Assembly (NCBI RefSeq): GCF_003284935.1
Contig: NZ_QMEV01000012.1
Coordinates: forward strand, 1-64,000
Origin: Mycobacterium colombiense
Lineage (GTDB): Bacteria > Actinomycetota > Actinomycetes > Mycobacteriales > Mycobacteriaceae
Direction of reading: 5' to 3'
DNA length: 64,000 nt
A program made the translations under genes and the position numbers. The first letter of the stretch is position 1. Every line of letters begins with the position of its first letter. The notes beneath the pieces were generated by a model. That model did not search any database. It saw only the letters and a list, made by a program, of their open reading frames with translations, and was not told the DNA's origin. Shown here one piece after another: positions 8,478 to 17,285 of the stretch.

Positions 8478-9590
8478 CTATGTCCCTCGAGGTTCCGCCG
8501 AGCCCAGGCGTTGGGCCTCGACCGCGGCCAACACGTCGTCGGCCAGCACCCCGCCGATGACCTTCCCGTCGTCATCGACGGCCACGCCCATGCCCGACGG
8601 CGACGACAGCGCCGCGTCCAGCGCCTGGCTCAGATTGCCCCGGGGCCGAAACAGCGACCCGACCCCGCTCATGCTGTCCGTCAACGGCACGCCGTCGCGG
8701 TGCCGGCGCGCCCCCTGGCCGTCGATCCAGCCGAGGGGCATGCCGGCCGAATCGACCACGACGGCCCACCCGCCGGAAAGCTCCGTCTGCGAGATCTTTT
8801 CGGCCACCACTCGCTCGACTTCGTGCAGTGGCAGTCCGGCCGCGTCGAGGAGCTGCAGCCATCGATAGCCGCGGCCCAGCCCGATGAACCTCGACACGAA
8901 ATCGTTGGCCGGCCGCGACAACAGCTCGGCGGGCTCGTCGTATTGCTGCAACGAACCACCCTTGAACACCGCCACCCGGTCGCCGAGCCGCAGCGCCTCG
9001 TCGATGTCGTGGGTGACGAAGACGATCGTTTTATGCAATTCGCCTTGCAGACGCAGCATTTCGTTCTGCAGCTCGTGGCGAACCACCGGATCCACGGCGG
9101 AGAACGGCTCATCCATCAACAAGATGGGCGGATCGGCGGCCAGCGCGCGCGCCACGCCGACCCGTTGTTGCTCGCCGCCGGAGAGCTGCGCGGGGTAGCG
9201 GGTCGCGAGTTTGGCGTCCAGTCCGACCCTCTCGAGCACCTCGTAGGCGGCTTTGCGGGCGGCCCGGCGAGGCTGGCCCCGTAAAACGGGAACCGTTGCC
9301 ACATTGTCGATTACCCGCTGGTGCGGCATCAACCCGGCGTGCTGGATGACATACCCGATCCCGAGGCGCAGCTTCACCGGATCGCGGGTGGACACGTCGA
9401 CCCCGTCGATCGTGATGATGCCCGAAGTGGGCTCGATCATCCGATTGATCATGCGCAGCGCGGTGGTCTTGCCGCTGCCCGACGACCCGACGAACACGGT
9501 CAGCTCCCCGGTGGGGACGCTCAGGCTGAGCTGGTTGACGGCGGTGGTTCCGTCGGCGAAGGCCTTGCTGACTTTGTCGAAGACGATCAA
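8478..9590 (-). CDS. proV: Osmoprotectant ABC transporter ATPase ProV
   Basis: 370-residue ATPase energising ProW/ProZ. It shows Walker A GSSGSGKTT, the signature LSGGEQQRVG, Walker B LLMDEPF and the switch histidine in VTHD, followed by two C-terminal CBS domains (about residues 240-365), which in OpuA-type transporters sense ionic strength. A longer frame runs to 9701, but the TTG at 9590 has a perfect GGAGG 5 bases upstream and lies 1 base after the proX stop, so it is taken as the start. Corresponds to Rv3758c. Confidence 0.9.
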   Translation of the reverse strand: MIVFDKVSKAFADGTTAVNQLSLSVPTGELTVFVGSSGSGKTTALRMINRMIEPTSGIITIDGVDVSTRDPVKLRLGIGYVIQHAGLMPHQRVIDNVATVPVLRGQPRRAARKAAYEVLERVGLDAKLATRYPAQLSGGEQQRVGVARALAADPPILLMDEPFSAVDPVVRHELQNEMLRLQGELHKTIVFVTHDIDEALRLGDRVAVFKGGSLQQYDEPAELLSRPANDFVSRFIGLGRGYRWLQLLDAAGLPLHEVERVVAEKISQTELSGGWAVVVDSAGMPLGWIDGQGARRHRDGVPLTDSMSGVGSLFRPRGNLSQALDAALSSPSGMGVAVDDDGKVIGGVLADDVLAAVEAQRLGSAEPRGT

Positions 9591-9591
9591 G

Positions 9592-10539
9592 TCATCCTCC
9601 GATCGGATGGTTGAAGCCGTTGTCCCGTATCCAGTTTCGCGCGGCCTGGTCCGGATCGATGCCCGAGTTCCCCGACACCGCCGCGTTGAGTCCGGCGACA
9701 CCCGCGGTGGTCAGCTTCGCCGACACACCGTCCAGCACGTCCCTGAGACGGTCGGATTTCTTCTGCGAATTGACCAGCGGCACAATGTTTCCGGCCACAA
9801 AGTTGTGCTCGGGGTCCTCGAGGGCCACCAGGTGATTCTGCGGTATGGCCGGGGAGGTGGTGAAAACGTTGGCGGCATTCACCCTTCCCTCCACCAGCGC
9901 ACGCACGGTAACCGCTCCGCCACCGTCGTCGATGGCGACGAAATTGCCCGGCTTGATGTCGAGCCCATACTTCTGCCGCAGCCCCGGCAGCCCGGCCGGG
10001 CGGGTCGCGAACGCCGAGGGCGCCCCGAATCGCACCGCGGGCGAGTGAACGGCCAAATCGGCGATGGTCTTCAGACTCCAGGAGTTCGCCGTCTGGCCGG
10101 TCACGGTGACCGTATCGGTGTCGGTGGCCGGCGCGGGCGCCAGAATTGACAGGTCGGCCGGCAAGCGCTGGTGCAGTTCCCTCTCGACCGCATCCAGGGT
10201 GGTGGCGTCGGACCGCGGGGAAAAATACTGCAGCAGATTGCCGATGTATTCGGGCACCAGATCGATGGAATGGTCTTTGAGCGCAGGGATATACGTTTCC
10301 CGGCTGCCGATGCCCATCCGGGTTCCCACTTCGAACCCGTTGGCCTGCAACGCTTGTGCGTAGATCTCGGCAATGATCTGTGACTCCGGAAAGTCGCCGG
10401 AGCCGATGACGATGGAGTTGGGGCTTCGAGCCTGCGCCCCCAGCGGATCGGAATTGCTGCACGCCGCAACAACGCACATCGTCATCAGCAGGGCTGCCGC
10501 GTCCATGATCCTGGCTTGCAGGCGCGGCAGCGTTGTCAT
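9592..10539 (-). CDS. proX: Osmoprotectant-binding lipoprotein ProX
   Basis: 315 residues; extracytoplasmic solute-binding protein (OpuAC family) that delivers substrate to ProW/ProZ. The N-terminus has a lipobox VVAAC with Cys27 as the predicted lipidated residue, so it is anchored on the outer face of the membrane. The body starts IVIGSGDFPES, typical of choline/betaine binders of the OsmF/OpuC kind. First gene of the operon (Rv3759c type). The exact ligand cannot be read from sequence. Confidence 0.9.
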   Translation of the reverse strand: MTTLPRLQARIMDAAALLMTMCVVAACSNSDPLGAQARSPNSIVIGSGDFPESQIIAEIYAQALQANGFEVGTRMGIGSRETYIPALKDHSIDLVPEYIGNLLQYFSPRSDATTLDAVERELHQRLPADLSILAPAPATDTDTVTVTGQTANSWSLKTIADLAVHSPAVRFGAPSAFATRPAGLPGLRQKYGLDIKPGNFVAIDDGGGAVTVRALVEGRVNAANVFTTSPAIPQNHLVALEDPEHNFVAGNIVPLVNSQKKSDRLRDVLDGVSAKLTTAGVAGLNAAVSGNSGIDPDQAARNWIRDNGFNHPIGG

Positions 10540-10638
10540 ACCGCAGACCCTAATGCCCGAGCCGCGCGGACGCTGGCCTGCGGAATTGGTGGCGGTGAAT
10601 CGGTTTCATTCTGCGTCGGATAGGGCAAAGATGGCAGT

Positions 10639-10992
10639 ATGAGCAGCCACACCCCTGCCTCGCCCGGGCAGCCGCCCCCCAAGCCCGATCCTGCGGCCAA
10701 GACCGGTGCGCCGGCCAAAGAACCGGCCATCGGGTTCACCCGCGCCGGCGCACTGTGGTCCTCGCTGATCGCCGGCTTTGTGATCCTGATTCTCTTGCTG
10801 ATCTTCATCACGCAGAACACGACACCGACAGACTTTCAGTTCTTGGGCTGGCACTGGAGTCAGCCCAAGGGCGTGGCGATCTTGCTGGCAGCCGTGGTCG
10901 GCGGGCTGATCACCGTCGCGGTCGGCACCGCACGGATCCTGCAGCTGCGCCGCGCGGCCAAACGGCAGCACGCGGCGGCCGCCGCCCGCTAG
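10639..10992 (+). CDS. LapA-domain small membrane protein
   Basis: 117 residues: a proline/alanine-rich cytoplasmic N-terminus (1-30), a membrane segment (about 37-62), the short NTTPTDFQFLGWHWS connector typical of LapA (DUF1049) proteins, a second membrane segment (about 75-97) and a basic tail. Corresponds to Rv3760. Mycobacteria lack classical lipopolysaccharide, so the E. coli role does not transfer directly; the function is unknown. Its 3' end overlaps the convergent gene by 4 bases. Confidence 0.83.
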   Translation: MSSHTPASPGQPPPKPDPAAKTGAPAKEPAIGFTRAGALWSSLIAGFVILILLLIFITQNTTPTDFQFLGWHWSQPKGVAILLAAVVGGLITVAVGTARILQLRRAAKRQHAAAAAR

Positions 10993-12035
10993 CCGGGCAG
11001 CTTCGCCAGTTCGGCCAGACCGCGCGAAATCAGCGGGGCCACGACTTCCGGCGAGTGATCGGAGTCGGTGCCGCGGGCCTGATCCGACATGCGTCGGCGG
11101 AAGTCGATGCCCGCGGCGATGATGGCGAGCTTGAAGTAGGCCAGCGCCATGTAGAACTCCCAATGCGCCAGCGGTGTACCGGCCACCAGCGAATACCTGT
11201 CGGCCAGCTCGTCGGCCGTCGGCAACAGCGGTGACGTCCACGCTGCCTGCGCATTGACGATCAAATCCAGGGCGGGATCGCGATACACGCACATCAAGGC
11301 CGCGTCGGACAGCGGATCCCCCAACGTGGAGAGCTCCCAGTCGACGACGGCACGGACCTTCGTCGGGTCGTCGGCGTCCAGGATCGTGTTATCGATCCGG
11401 TAGTCGCCGTGCACGATCGACGTCCGGCTCTGCTGCGGAATCGCTTCGCCCAGACCGGAATGCAGTCGTTCCACGTCGGCGTCGCGCCGATCCTCGGGCA
11501 ATCGCACCAGCGACCACTGCGAGCCCCACCGCCGCACCTGACGCTCGAGATAACCGCTGGGCTTGCCGAAGTCGGCCAGGCCGACCGCGTCGGGATCGAC
11601 GTTGTGGAGGTCGACAAGCACCCGGATCAGCGAGTCGACGCAGCCCCCAATGACGGTGTGACTGAACGATTCGAGTTGGGCACGGCGGCGCACCACCTGC
11701 CCGGCGACGAACTCGACGATCTGGAAGGGGGCGCCCAGCACCGAATCGTCCTCGCACAGCCCGATCGTGCGCGCCACCGGAACCGGTGTGTCCTGCAGCG
11801 CCGCCACGACGCGGTACTCGCGGGCCATGTCGTGCGCGGACGGGGTCAGACCGTGCAGGGGCGGCCGGCGCACCAGCCAACTGGTGGTGTCGTCGTACAC
11901 GCGGAACGTCAGATTCGAGCGACCACCGGAGATGAAGTCCGCGCGCAACTCGCCGTCGCGCCCGATTCCCAGCGAACGCAGGTAGGAGTCCAGCGAGGCC
12001 AGGTCGAGCCCCTCGAGTTGGTCAGCCGAAGTCAC
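10989..12035 (-). CDS. APH-fold phosphotransferase-family protein (Rv3761c type)
   Basis: 348 residues with the aminoglycoside phosphotransferase/choline kinase fold: N-lobe SGGRSNLTFRV and WLVRRPPLHG, Brenner motif HGDYRIDN, and the metal-binding DWELSTLGDPLSD. The M. tuberculosis counterpart is called FadE36, implying an acyl-CoA dehydrogenase, but nothing here resembles a flavin enzyme. Relatives (ACAD10/11-like N-terminal domains) act on 4-hydroxyacyl-CoA as kinases, so a role in hydroxy-fatty-acid degradation is plausible but inferred. Two further members lie at 13574 and 25554. Confidence 0.87.
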   Translation of the reverse strand: MTSADQLEGLDLASLDSYLRSLGIGRDGELRADFISGGRSNLTFRVYDDTTSWLVRRPPLHGLTPSAHDMAREYRVVAALQDTPVPVARTIGLCEDDSVLGAPFQIVEFVAGQVVRRRAQLESFSHTVIGGCVDSLIRVLVDLHNVDPDAVGLADFGKPSGYLERQVRRWGSQWSLVRLPEDRRDADVERLHSGLGEAIPQQSRTSIVHGDYRIDNTILDADDPTKVRAVVDWELSTLGDPLSDAALMCVYRDPALDLIVNAQAAWTSPLLPTADELADRYSLVAGTPLAHWEFYMALAYFKLAIIAAGIDFRRRMSDQARGTDSDHSPEVVAPLISRGLAELAKLPG

Positions 12036-12098
12036 CGAACTTGTCTACCATCGCCGGCCTCGACCCGGAGCACCACCTGCGATTTGCGGGCCTCCCCC

Positions 12099-12737
12099 TC
12101 AGGCCGTGCCGCGGCCCGCCTCGTCGTCGAGCAGCCTTTGGTTTCGCGGCAACAGGTCCCAGACGTGTTCGGTGGTGTTGACCGCGGCCACCGTCGCCTG
12201 ACCGGACCGGGAGAACAACAGCCGAGTCACCGACGCGTAGTCGACGGGGAAGGACAGCAGGCGGGCGGTACCCAGAATTTCGTGCAGGAGCACGTTGATC
12301 ACCCCACCATGGCTGAACACCGCGACCGTGTCGTCGGGTTCGGCGGCGGCGACGAGGTCGTCGATCGCGGCGCGCACCCGGGCGCGAAACGCGTCCTCGT
12401 CGACCGCGCTCGGGAGATGCCCCTGAGCCAGGCGCGCCCATTCTTCGGGCATCTCCGCGCGAATCTGCTCGACGGGGATGTACACAGGAAGGTCGCGGTC
12501 GTACTCGGCGAACCGATTGTCGATCTCGACGCGCAGCCCGCGATCCGCCGCGACCGGTTCGGCGGTCTGGATGGCCCGGCGCTGCGGGCTGCTCACCACC
12601 CGCGCGATGGGAAACCTGGCGAGCGCCTTGGGGAGTCGCTCGATCTGGGCCAACCCTTGCTCCGACAGGTCCGGATCGGAGCCTTGTCCGTGTTCGCTGC
12701 GCAGCGGCAGCGCGTGCCGGACCAGAAGCACTTGCAT
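12099..12737 (-). CDS. Histidine phosphatase superfamily protein
   Basis: 212 residues. The N-terminal LLVRHA motif contains the catalytic histidine and arginine (usually RHG; here RHA). SSPQRRAIQTAEP gives the second arginine and FSHGGVINVLL the second histidine. Such proteins dephosphorylate small metabolites or phosphosugars; substrate not predictable. Start at 12737 has an AGGAAG ribosome binding site. Divergent from the methyltransferase at 12815 with 77 bases between. Confidence 0.87.
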   Translation of the reverse strand: MQVLLVRHALPLRSEHGQGSDPDLSEQGLAQIERLPKALARFPIARVVSSPQRRAIQTAEPVAADRGLRVEIDNRFAEYDRDLPVYIPVEQIRAEMPEEWARLAQGHLPSAVDEDAFRARVRAAIDDLVAAAEPDDTVAVFSHGGVINVLLHEILGTARLLSFPVDYASVTRLLFSRSGQATVAAVNTTEHVWDLLPRNQRLLDDEAGRGTA

Positions 12738-12814
12738 ATTTCTTCCTGTCGTTCGATGGTTGGCAGCGCCAGTTTCTCATCGCGTCGGTGAGGTCGATCC
12801 CGAGGAGGCACCCA

Positions 12815-13498
12815 ATGACCGAACCGGACAGGGATTGGGACGCCACCTACCGACAGGCCACACCGCCGCCGTGGAGCATCGGGCGGCCCCAACCGGAGCT
12901 GGCCCGTCTCATCGACGAGGGCAAGGTGCGCAGCGAGGTGCTCGACTCCGGCTGCGGTCATGCCGCCCTCTCGCTGACCCTGGCCGCGCTCGGCTACACC
13001 GTTGTCGGCCTGGACGCCAGCGCGACCGCAATTCGGGCGGCCACCGCCGCGGCCGCCGAGCAGGGTCTCACCACGGCAACCTTCGCCCAGACCGACGTCA
13101 CCGACTTCGGCGGCTATCCGCCTGGTTCCGAAGGCCGCTTCTCCACGATTCTGGACAGCGGCCTGTTCCACGCGCTGCCACCGGACCGGCGTCAGGACTA
13201 CGTCCGGTCGATCTTTCGGGCCGCCGCGCCCGGGGCCGGGCTGTACATCCTGGCCTTCGCGGCCGGGGCGCTCGATGACGCCCATTCGGGCCGGCCGGGC
13301 CCGCCGGGCTTCACCGAATCGGAATTGCACGATGCGGTCGCGACGCTGTGGCGCGTCGATGACCTGCGCGCGGCGAAGGTGTACGGCAACGACGACACCG
13401 GCGGGTCGCCGGACGGTCCGCTGGCCCACCTGGAGCACGACGACAACGGCCACTTCATGGCCCCCGGGTTTCTGCTGAGCGCGCACAAACCGCACTGA
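12815..13498 (+). CDS. Class I SAM-dependent methyltransferase
   Basis: 227 residues. The N-terminus WDATYRQATPPPWSIGRPQPEL is typical of small methyltransferases related to thiopurine-type enzymes. Motif I is LDSGCGHAALSLTLA (normally D/E-x-GxG; here DSGCG), then GLDASATAI and the DSGLFHAL loop. The ATG at 12815 has GAGGAGG 7 bases upstream. No membrane segments. Substrate unknown. Confidence 0.87.
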   Translation: MTEPDRDWDATYRQATPPPWSIGRPQPELARLIDEGKVRSEVLDSGCGHAALSLTLAALGYTVVGLDASATAIRAATAAAAEQGLTTATFAQTDVTDFGGYPPGSEGRFSTILDSGLFHALPPDRRQDYVRSIFRAAAPGAGLYILAFAAGALDDAHSGRPGPPGFTESELHDAVATLWRVDDLRAAKVYGNDDTGGSPDGPLAHLEHDDNGHFMAPGFLLSAHKPH

Positions 13499-13520
13499 GC
13501 CGCGCATGACCCGATCATCT

Positions 13521-13539
13521 CGGAGAATGCTATTCTCCG
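13521..13539. promoter_or_regulatory. Palindrome CGGAGAAT-GCT-ATTCTCCG, putative TetR operator
   Basis: Perfect 8-bp inverted repeat with a 3-base spacer, 35 bases upstream of the first gene of the operon that encodes a TetR regulator (16659). TATTCT inside the right arm resembles a mycobacterial -10 box, so binding here would occlude the promoter. Operator assignment is inferred from symmetry and position. Confidence 0.6.
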
Positions 13540-13573
13540 CATCGAGATTGCGGTGCGCAGCAACGGTGGGACG

Positions 13574-14614
13574 GTGACTGACGTGGGTGGATCGGGACTC
13601 GACGCGGGCGTCCTGGCCCGCTGGCTGGATGCCAACGACGCCCCGGGTGGGGGTGAGGAGCCCCAGCTGACCCAGCTGAAGGGCGGCTCGCAGAACACCC
13701 TGTATCTGATCGAGCGTGCCGGCCAGCGCATGGTGCTGCGGATGCCCGGCGAGCGGGCCGACGCCGCCCGCATCGACGGACTGCTGCGGGAGATCCGCCT
13801 GGTGCGCGCGCTGTCCGGCACCGACGTCCCGCACGCGGCGCTGATCGCGGCCGACGACACGGGCGCCGTGCTCGGCATGCCGTTCTACGTCATGGAGGCG
13901 ATCGACGGGTGGAGCCCGATGGACGGCGGGTGGCAATCGCCGTTCGACACCGACTTAGCGGCCCGGCGCGGCCTGGCCTTCCAATTGGTCGACGGCGCGG
14001 CCAAGCTGGGCCGGGTGGATTGGCGCAAACAAGGACTCGAAGGCTTTGGCCGCCCGGACGGATTCCACGAGCGGCAGGTCGATCGCTGGCTGGCGTTTCT
14101 GGACGCCTACAAGGTCCGCGAGCTGCCGGGTCTGAACGAGGCCTCCGACTGGCTGCGCCGCAACCGTCCGGCGCATTACCGGGCGGGCATCATGCACGGT
14201 GACTATCAGTTCGCCAACGTGATGTTCGCGCACGGCGCACCGGCGCGGTTGGCCGCGATCGTGGACTGGGAGATGACAACGGTCGGCGACCCACTGCTCG
14301 ACCTCGCGTGGTGCCTGCTGGGCTACGACGGCGAGAAACCGCGCGAGGACGGGTTTTATCTCGACATGCGCGGCATGCCCACGCGCAGCGAGCTGCTGGA
14401 GCACTACGAAACCGTCAGCGGGTTGTCCACCGAAAACATCGACTACTACCTGGTGCTGGCCAACTGGAAGCTGGGCATCGTGTTGGAGAAGACGTATGCG
14501 GCAGGGGTAAGGACCGGCAAGGTAGACCCGAAGATCACCGACGCGTTCGGCCCGATGATCCTGCAGCTCATCGCCACGGCGGCCGAGCTGGCCCGATCCA
14601 ATGAGGGGGCCTGA
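13574..14614 (+). CDS. APH-fold phosphotransferase-family protein, first gene of the TetR operon
   Basis: 346 residues, APH/choline-kinase fold: GGSQNTLYLIERAG and MVLRMPGERAD in the N-lobe, MHGDYQFANVMF as the Brenner motif and DWEMTTVGDPLLDLAW for metal binding. The GTG at 13574 follows a GGTGGGACG sequence; a start at 13553 is also open. It is followed directly by an SDR and an acyl-CoA dehydrogenase, the context in which ACAD10/11-like kinases act on hydroxyacyl-CoA, so participation in catabolism of a hydroxylated or branched acid is the best inference. Confidence 0.85.
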   Translation: MTDVGGSGLDAGVLARWLDANDAPGGGEEPQLTQLKGGSQNTLYLIERAGQRMVLRMPGERADAARIDGLLREIRLVRALSGTDVPHAALIAADDTGAVLGMPFYVMEAIDGWSPMDGGWQSPFDTDLAARRGLAFQLVDGAAKLGRVDWRKQGLEGFGRPDGFHERQVDRWLAFLDAYKVRELPGLNEASDWLRRNRPAHYRAGIMHGDYQFANVMFAHGAPARLAAIVDWEMTTVGDPLLDLAWCLLGYDGEKPREDGFYLDMRGMPTRSELLEHYETVSGLSTENIDYYLVLANWKLGIVLEKTYAAGVRTGKVDPKITDAFGPMILQLIATAAELARSNEGA

Positions 14615-15379
14615 ATGGGTTACGCCGAAACGCTTTTCGACCTCACCGACCGGGTGGTCCTGATCACCGGCGGCAGCCGCGGATTGGGGCGTGAGATGGC
14701 GTTCGGCGCGGCCCGCTGCGGCGCGGACGTGGTGATCGCCAGCCGCAACCTGGACAACTGCGTCTCCACCGCCGAACAGATCGAGGCCGAAACCGGCCGT
14801 TCGGCCATGCCGTATCAGGTGCACGTCGGGCGCTGGGACCAGTTGGACGGCTTGGTCGAGGCAACCTACGAGCGGTTCGGCAAGGTCGACACGCTGATCA
14901 ACAACGCGGGCATGTCGCCGTTGTACGACAAGCTGACCGATGTGACGGAGAAGTTGTTCGACGCCGTGGTCAATCTCAACCTCAAGGGCCCATTCCGGTT
15001 GTCGGCGGTGGTGGGCGAGCGCATGGTCTCGGCTGGGCGGGGCTCGATCATCAATGTCAGTACGGCAGGATCGTTGCGGCCGACACCGGACATCATCCCC
15101 TACGCCGCGTCCAAGGCCGGGCTCAACGCCATGACCGAGGCGCTGGCGAAGGCGTTCGGCCCGGCGGTGCGGGTCAACACGCTGATGGCGGGGCCGTTTC
15201 TCACCGATGTCAGCAAGGCCTGGAATCTCGAGGCGGCACACCAGAATCCGTTCAAGCATCTTGCGTTGGAGCGTGCGGGAGACCCGCGTGAAATCGTCGG
15301 CGCGGCATTGTTTTTGGCGTCCGATGCGTCCAGTTTCACCACCGGCTCGATTGTGCGGGCCGACGGCGGGATTCCTTAA
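14615..15379 (+). CDS. Short-chain dehydrogenase/reductase
   Basis: 254 residues, classical SDR: cofactor motif TGGSRGLG (about 19-26), NNAGMSP, the catalytic serine region INVSTAGS and YAASK with Tyr and Lys. Probably oxidises a hydroxyacyl-CoA or related alcohol with NAD(P). Begins immediately after the stop of the upstream gene (TGA then ATG), so translation is likely coupled. Confidence 0.9.
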   Translation: MGYAETLFDLTDRVVLITGGSRGLGREMAFGAARCGADVVIASRNLDNCVSTAEQIEAETGRSAMPYQVHVGRWDQLDGLVEATYERFGKVDTLINNAGMSPLYDKLTDVTEKLFDAVVNLNLKGPFRLSAVVGERMVSAGRGSIINVSTAGSLRPTPDIIPYAASKAGLNAMTEALAKAFGPAVRVNTLMAGPFLTDVSKAWNLEAAHQNPFKHLALERAGDPREIVGAALFLASDASSFTTGSIVRADGGIP

Positions 15380-15397
15380 CGAGCAGGAGGTTGCGCG

Positions 15398-16681
15398 ATG
15401 TCCTGGGACTTTTCCACCGAGCCGGAGTTCGAGGAGAAGCTCGAATGGATCCGTGGGTTCGTTCGCGACGAGGTGGAACCGCTCGAGGTGCTGTTCGGCG
15501 GCTGCGAGTTTCTGCCACTGAACGACGAGCGGCGTCGCATCGTCGACCCGCTCAAGCAGCAGGTCCGCGACAGGGGTTTGTGGGCACCGCATCTGGGGCC
15601 GGAGCTGGGCGGGCAGGGCTTCGGCGCGGTCAAGCTGACGCTGATCAACGAGATTCTGGGCCGCAGCCCGTGGGCGCCGATCGTGTTCGGGACGCAGGCG
15701 CCCGACACGGGCAACGCCGAGATCATCGCCCGCTTCGGGACCCAGGAGCAGAAGGACCGCTACCTGGCGGGGCTGCTGTCCGGTGAAATCTTCTCGTGTT
15801 TCTCGATGACCGAGCCGCAAGGCGGCGCCGATCCGCGGGTCTTCACCACCCGCGCGGTGCGAGATGGCGACGACTGGATCATCACCGGACGAAAGTACTT
15901 CTCCTCCAACGCCTCCGTCGCCTCCTTCTTCATCGTCGTCGCGATCACCGATCCGGACGTGCCGGTGCATACCGGTGCGTCGACGTTCCTGATTCCGGCC
16001 GGCACCGAGGGGCTGGTGCTCGAGGCCAATCACCATTTGGTCGGGGCTGACCCGCACGAGCCGGGCCATTCCCTGGTGCACTACAACGACGTGCGAGTGC
16101 CGTCGGACGCGTTGCTCGGAGAGCCCGGCCAGGGCTTCCTGATATTGCAGACCCGGCTGGCCGGCGGGCGGCTGCACCACGCGATGCGCTCCATCGGGAT
16201 GGCGCAACGCGCCGTCGAGATCATGTCTCGCCGGGCGAAAAGCCGCTTCACCCAGGGCAGCCTGCTGGCCGACAAGCAACTGATCCAGGAATTCGTCGCC
16301 GACTCCTACACCGAGTTGATACCGTTCCGTCTGACCGTGCTGCACGCGGCGTGGTTGATCGACAACGGCGACGAGCGCGCCGCCCGGGCGGAGATCGCCG
16401 CGTGCAAGATCCTGGCTTCGCAAGTGCTCAAATCGATTGCCCTGCGAGCGATTCAGGTGCACGGCGCGCTGGGCCTCACCGACCAACTACCACTGGTCAA
16501 CGTCCTGCTGGGTGGCATCGCGCTGGGTCTGGCGGACGGGCCCACCGAGGCGCACAAGGTGAACCTGGCCCGGATGCTGCTCAAGGGCTACGAGGCCGAA
16601 GAAGGTGACTGGCCCAGCGAGATGCTCGATGTGCGGCGCGCGGCCGCACGCGCCAAATATGGTGAGCTCGTTGACCTCTGA
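15398..16681 (+). CDS. Acyl-CoA dehydrogenase
   Basis: 427 residues with the three-domain ACAD layout: helical N-terminal domain, beta domain containing CFSMTEPQGGADP (flavin-binding region) and WIITGRKYFSS, and a C-terminal helical domain including the IQVHGALGLTDQLP signature. FAD-dependent alpha,beta-dehydrogenation of acyl-CoA. GCAGGAGG precedes the ATG. Part of the 13574-18253 operon. Confidence 0.92.
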   Translation: MSWDFSTEPEFEEKLEWIRGFVRDEVEPLEVLFGGCEFLPLNDERRRIVDPLKQQVRDRGLWAPHLGPELGGQGFGAVKLTLINEILGRSPWAPIVFGTQAPDTGNAEIIARFGTQEQKDRYLAGLLSGEIFSCFSMTEPQGGADPRVFTTRAVRDGDDWIITGRKYFSSNASVASFFIVVAITDPDVPVHTGASTFLIPAGTEGLVLEANHHLVGADPHEPGHSLVHYNDVRVPSDALLGEPGQGFLILQTRLAGGRLHHAMRSIGMAQRAVEIMSRRAKSRFTQGSLLADKQLIQEFVADSYTELIPFRLTVLHAAWLIDNGDERAARAEIAACKILASQVLKSIALRAIQVHGALGLTDQLPLVNVLLGGIALGLADGPTEAHKVNLARMLLKGYEAEEGDWPSEMLDVRRAAARAKYGELVDL

Positions 16682-17285
16682 CCGGGTGACCGCGGCGGTC
16701 GAGCGGGCGCTCGACGACCGCCACCGGGGGGCCACCGAGGAGGTTGAACGCATCCTGGCCGCCGCGGTGCGCGTCATGGAACGCGTCGCGCCCGAAGCGC
16801 CCAGGGTCAGCGACATCGTCGCCGAGGCGGGCTCGTCGAACAAGGCGTTCTACCGATATTTCGCCGGCAAGGACGACCTGATCCTGGCCGTGATGGAACG
16901 CGGCGTGGCGATCGTGGTGTCCTACCTCGAGCACCAGATGGCCAAGGAACCCCGCCCGCGCGACAAGGTCATGCGGTGGATCGAGGGCACGCTGGCCCAG
17001 GTGGCCGACCCCCACCTGATCAGCATGACCCGCGCGGCGGCCGGCCAGATGTCGGCGGGTACCACGTGGCGCGCGGCCGACCAGGAGATGATGCGGCCGC
17101 TTCGCGATCTCCTCGTGGAACCCGTTGCGGCCCTCGGCAGTACCGACGTCGAGCGCGACGTCGAGGCGGTGTTCAGCTGCACCGCCGCCACCATGCGTCG
17201 CTACGTGGGTTCGGCCCAGCAGCCCGGCGCCGACGACATCGCCCACCTGGTGCGGTTCTGTTTACACGGATTGGGGGTCAGTTGA
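16659..17285 (+). CDS. TetR-family transcriptional regulator
   Basis: 208 residues (a GTG at 16662 is an equal alternative; the frame is open to 16605). The helix-turn-helix spans about residues 40-70 with VSDIVAEAGSSNKAFYRYFAGKDDLILAVME, the usual TetR recognition helix. The C-terminal ligand-binding domain is unlike characterised members. Its start overlaps the end of the acyl-CoA dehydrogenase gene by 23 bases. It most likely represses this operon through the palindrome at 13521-13539; the inducer may be an acyl-CoA intermediate. Confidence 0.9.
   Translation: MVSSLTSDRVTAAVERALDDRHRGATEEVERILAAAVRVMERVAPEAPRVSDIVAEAGSSNKAFYRYFAGKDDLILAVMERGVAIVVSYLEHQMAKEPRPRDKVMRWIEGTLAQVADPHLISMTRAAAGQMSAGTTWRAADQEMMRPLRDLLVEPVAALGSTDVERDVEAVFSCTAATMRRYVGSAQQPGADDIAHLVRFCLHGLGVS

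Noticed and set aside
9591-9701. Longer N-terminus for ProV starting at 9701
   Set aside because: It would overlap proX by over 100 bases and read an unusual arginine-rich leader; the TTG at 9590 has a perfect GGAGG and the typical start position.
10989-12035. Acyl-CoA dehydrogenase annotation (FadE36) for this gene
   Set aside because: The sequence shows the kinase-type APH fold (HGDYRIDN and DWE motifs) and no flavin-binding or ACAD signature.
13955-16486. 843-codon open frame on the minus strand
   Set aside because: It is antisense to the APH-fold, SDR and acyl-CoA dehydrogenase genes, which have clear motifs. The long frame arises from high GC at third positions; its translation is Arg/His/Gln-rich and has no recognisable domain.
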